NCBI GenBank assembly: GCA_035306605.1
Contig: DATGNR010000029.1
Strand: one strand, 5' to 3'
From: Xanthomarina sp035306605
GTDB lineage: Bacteria > Bacteroidota > Bacteroidia > Flavobacteriales > Flavobacteriaceae
DNA length: 64,000 nucleotides
The notes under the pieces were generated by a model. That model was not told where the DNA came from and searched no databases. It saw only the letters and a list, made by a program, of their open reading frames with translations. Positions 63,775 to 64,000 of this stretch are shown piece by piece. The translations under genes were made by a program, and so were the position numbers. Numbering within the stretch: position 1 is the first letter of the stretch; every line of letters starts with the position of its first letter.

Positions 63775-64000
63775 ATGGAATTTATTCCAGCCAAGCTTCC
63801 TCTGTTTGTTAAACATATATTTCCAAAATACACTTGGAATCTACCAACAGAGGAGTTGGTTATATATCTTACTTTTGACGACGGTCCAACTCCTGAAGTA
63901 ACTACTTGGACCCTAGAAGTACTAGAACAGTATCAGGCAAAAGCCACTTTTTTCTGCGTTGGGAACAATGTTGAAAAACATTCAGACATTCTTCTAAAAA
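63775..64000 (+). CDS. Polysaccharide deacetylase (NodB domain), partial
   Basis: The N-terminal 75 codons of a carbohydrate esterase family 4 protein, cut by the window end. The first NodB motif, LTFDDGPTPEVT, with metal-binding Asp36 is clear, followed by the typical AKATFFCVGNNVEKH. No signal peptide is seen, so this member may act in the cytoplasm or be membrane-associated. It starts 3 bases after the GT117 gene, so the two are almost certainly co-transcribed. Later motifs with the His pair lie outside the window. Confidence 0.93.
   Translation, partial: MEFIPAKLPLFVKHIFPKYTWNLPTEELVIYLTFDDGPTPEVTTWTLEVLEQYQAKATFFCVGNNVEKHSDILLK

Noticed and set aside
1..64000. CRISPR arrays, insertion sequences, integrase/attachment sites, toxin-antitoxin pairs
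   Set aside because: No regular short repeats with spacers, no transposase or integrase motifs and no paired inverted ends were found; gene content is core throughout.

Overview
The window is a chromosomal segment of a flavobacterium (family Flavobacteriaceae, probably marine; genus not identifiable from sequence alone). The evidence is the low GC content, TAnnTTTG-type -7 promoter elements, gliding and type IX secretion genes (sprA, a remB-like gene, a PorP/SprF protein, a T9SS sorting domain), an alternative complex III operon, and gene order familiar from this family. Almost every gene is core. I see no insertion sequence, prophage, CRISPR array, toxin-antitoxin pair or defence island, and no convincing new multi-gene system. 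The interesting material is at small scale: one decayed gene, unusual domain fusions, substituted ligand residues and leader RNA structures.

Layout. (1) 1-5.3 kb, plus strand: outer-membrane biogenesis (bamA, two Skp/OmpH chaperones) and murI. (2) 5.5-7.3 kb, minus: a gamma-carbonic anhydrase-like protein and a stand-alone PorP/SprF protein. (3) 7.5-12.1 kb, plus: NifU-like Fe-S scaffold, dodecin, a SPATA20/YyaL-type lipoprotein, DUF1304 and an MscS channel. (4) 12.1-18.5 kb, minus: a complete MacAB-TolC-like exporter operon (ATPase, two permeases, adaptor, TolC) ending in tsaB. (5) 18.5-27.2 kb, minus: oxidase assembly genes and subunits (CxxC membrane protein, DUF420, SCO, cysteine-less SCO-like protein, COX IV, two COX III, heme O synthase), then a RemB-like protein and TonB. 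(6) 27.3-40.3 kb, minus: vanZ, gcvH, sprA, ruvA, maeB, queG, ruvB. (7) 40.6-52.0 kb, minus: actABCDEF (quinol:cytochrome c oxidoreductase) followed by coxB and coxA, the core of the respiratory chain. (8) 52.1-54.1 kb: a SPOR-domain protein, a small T9SS cargo and a tail-collar pseudogene. (9) 54.1-58.8 kb, minus: rimP-nusA-infB behind a good promoter and a leader terminator. (10) 59.2-64 kb: a tandem universal stress protein, tRNA-Gln, a GT117/DUF2723 membrane glycosyltransferase and the start of a NodB-type deacetylase.

How the genes work together. Regions 5 and 7 together encode a branch from quinol through ACIII to a caa3/aa3-type oxidase, including heme O synthesis and copper-delivery factors. 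SprA is the outer-membrane T9SS translocon; RemB, the PorP/SprF protein and the small CTD protein belong to the same gliding/secretion world, and TonB energises outer-membrane transport. BamA and Skp build the barrels. Several start codons were moved inward from the longest open frame where family starts, signal peptides or neighbouring stop codons argue for it; each case is noted in its entry. Family assignments rest on my reading of motifs and length, with no database search.
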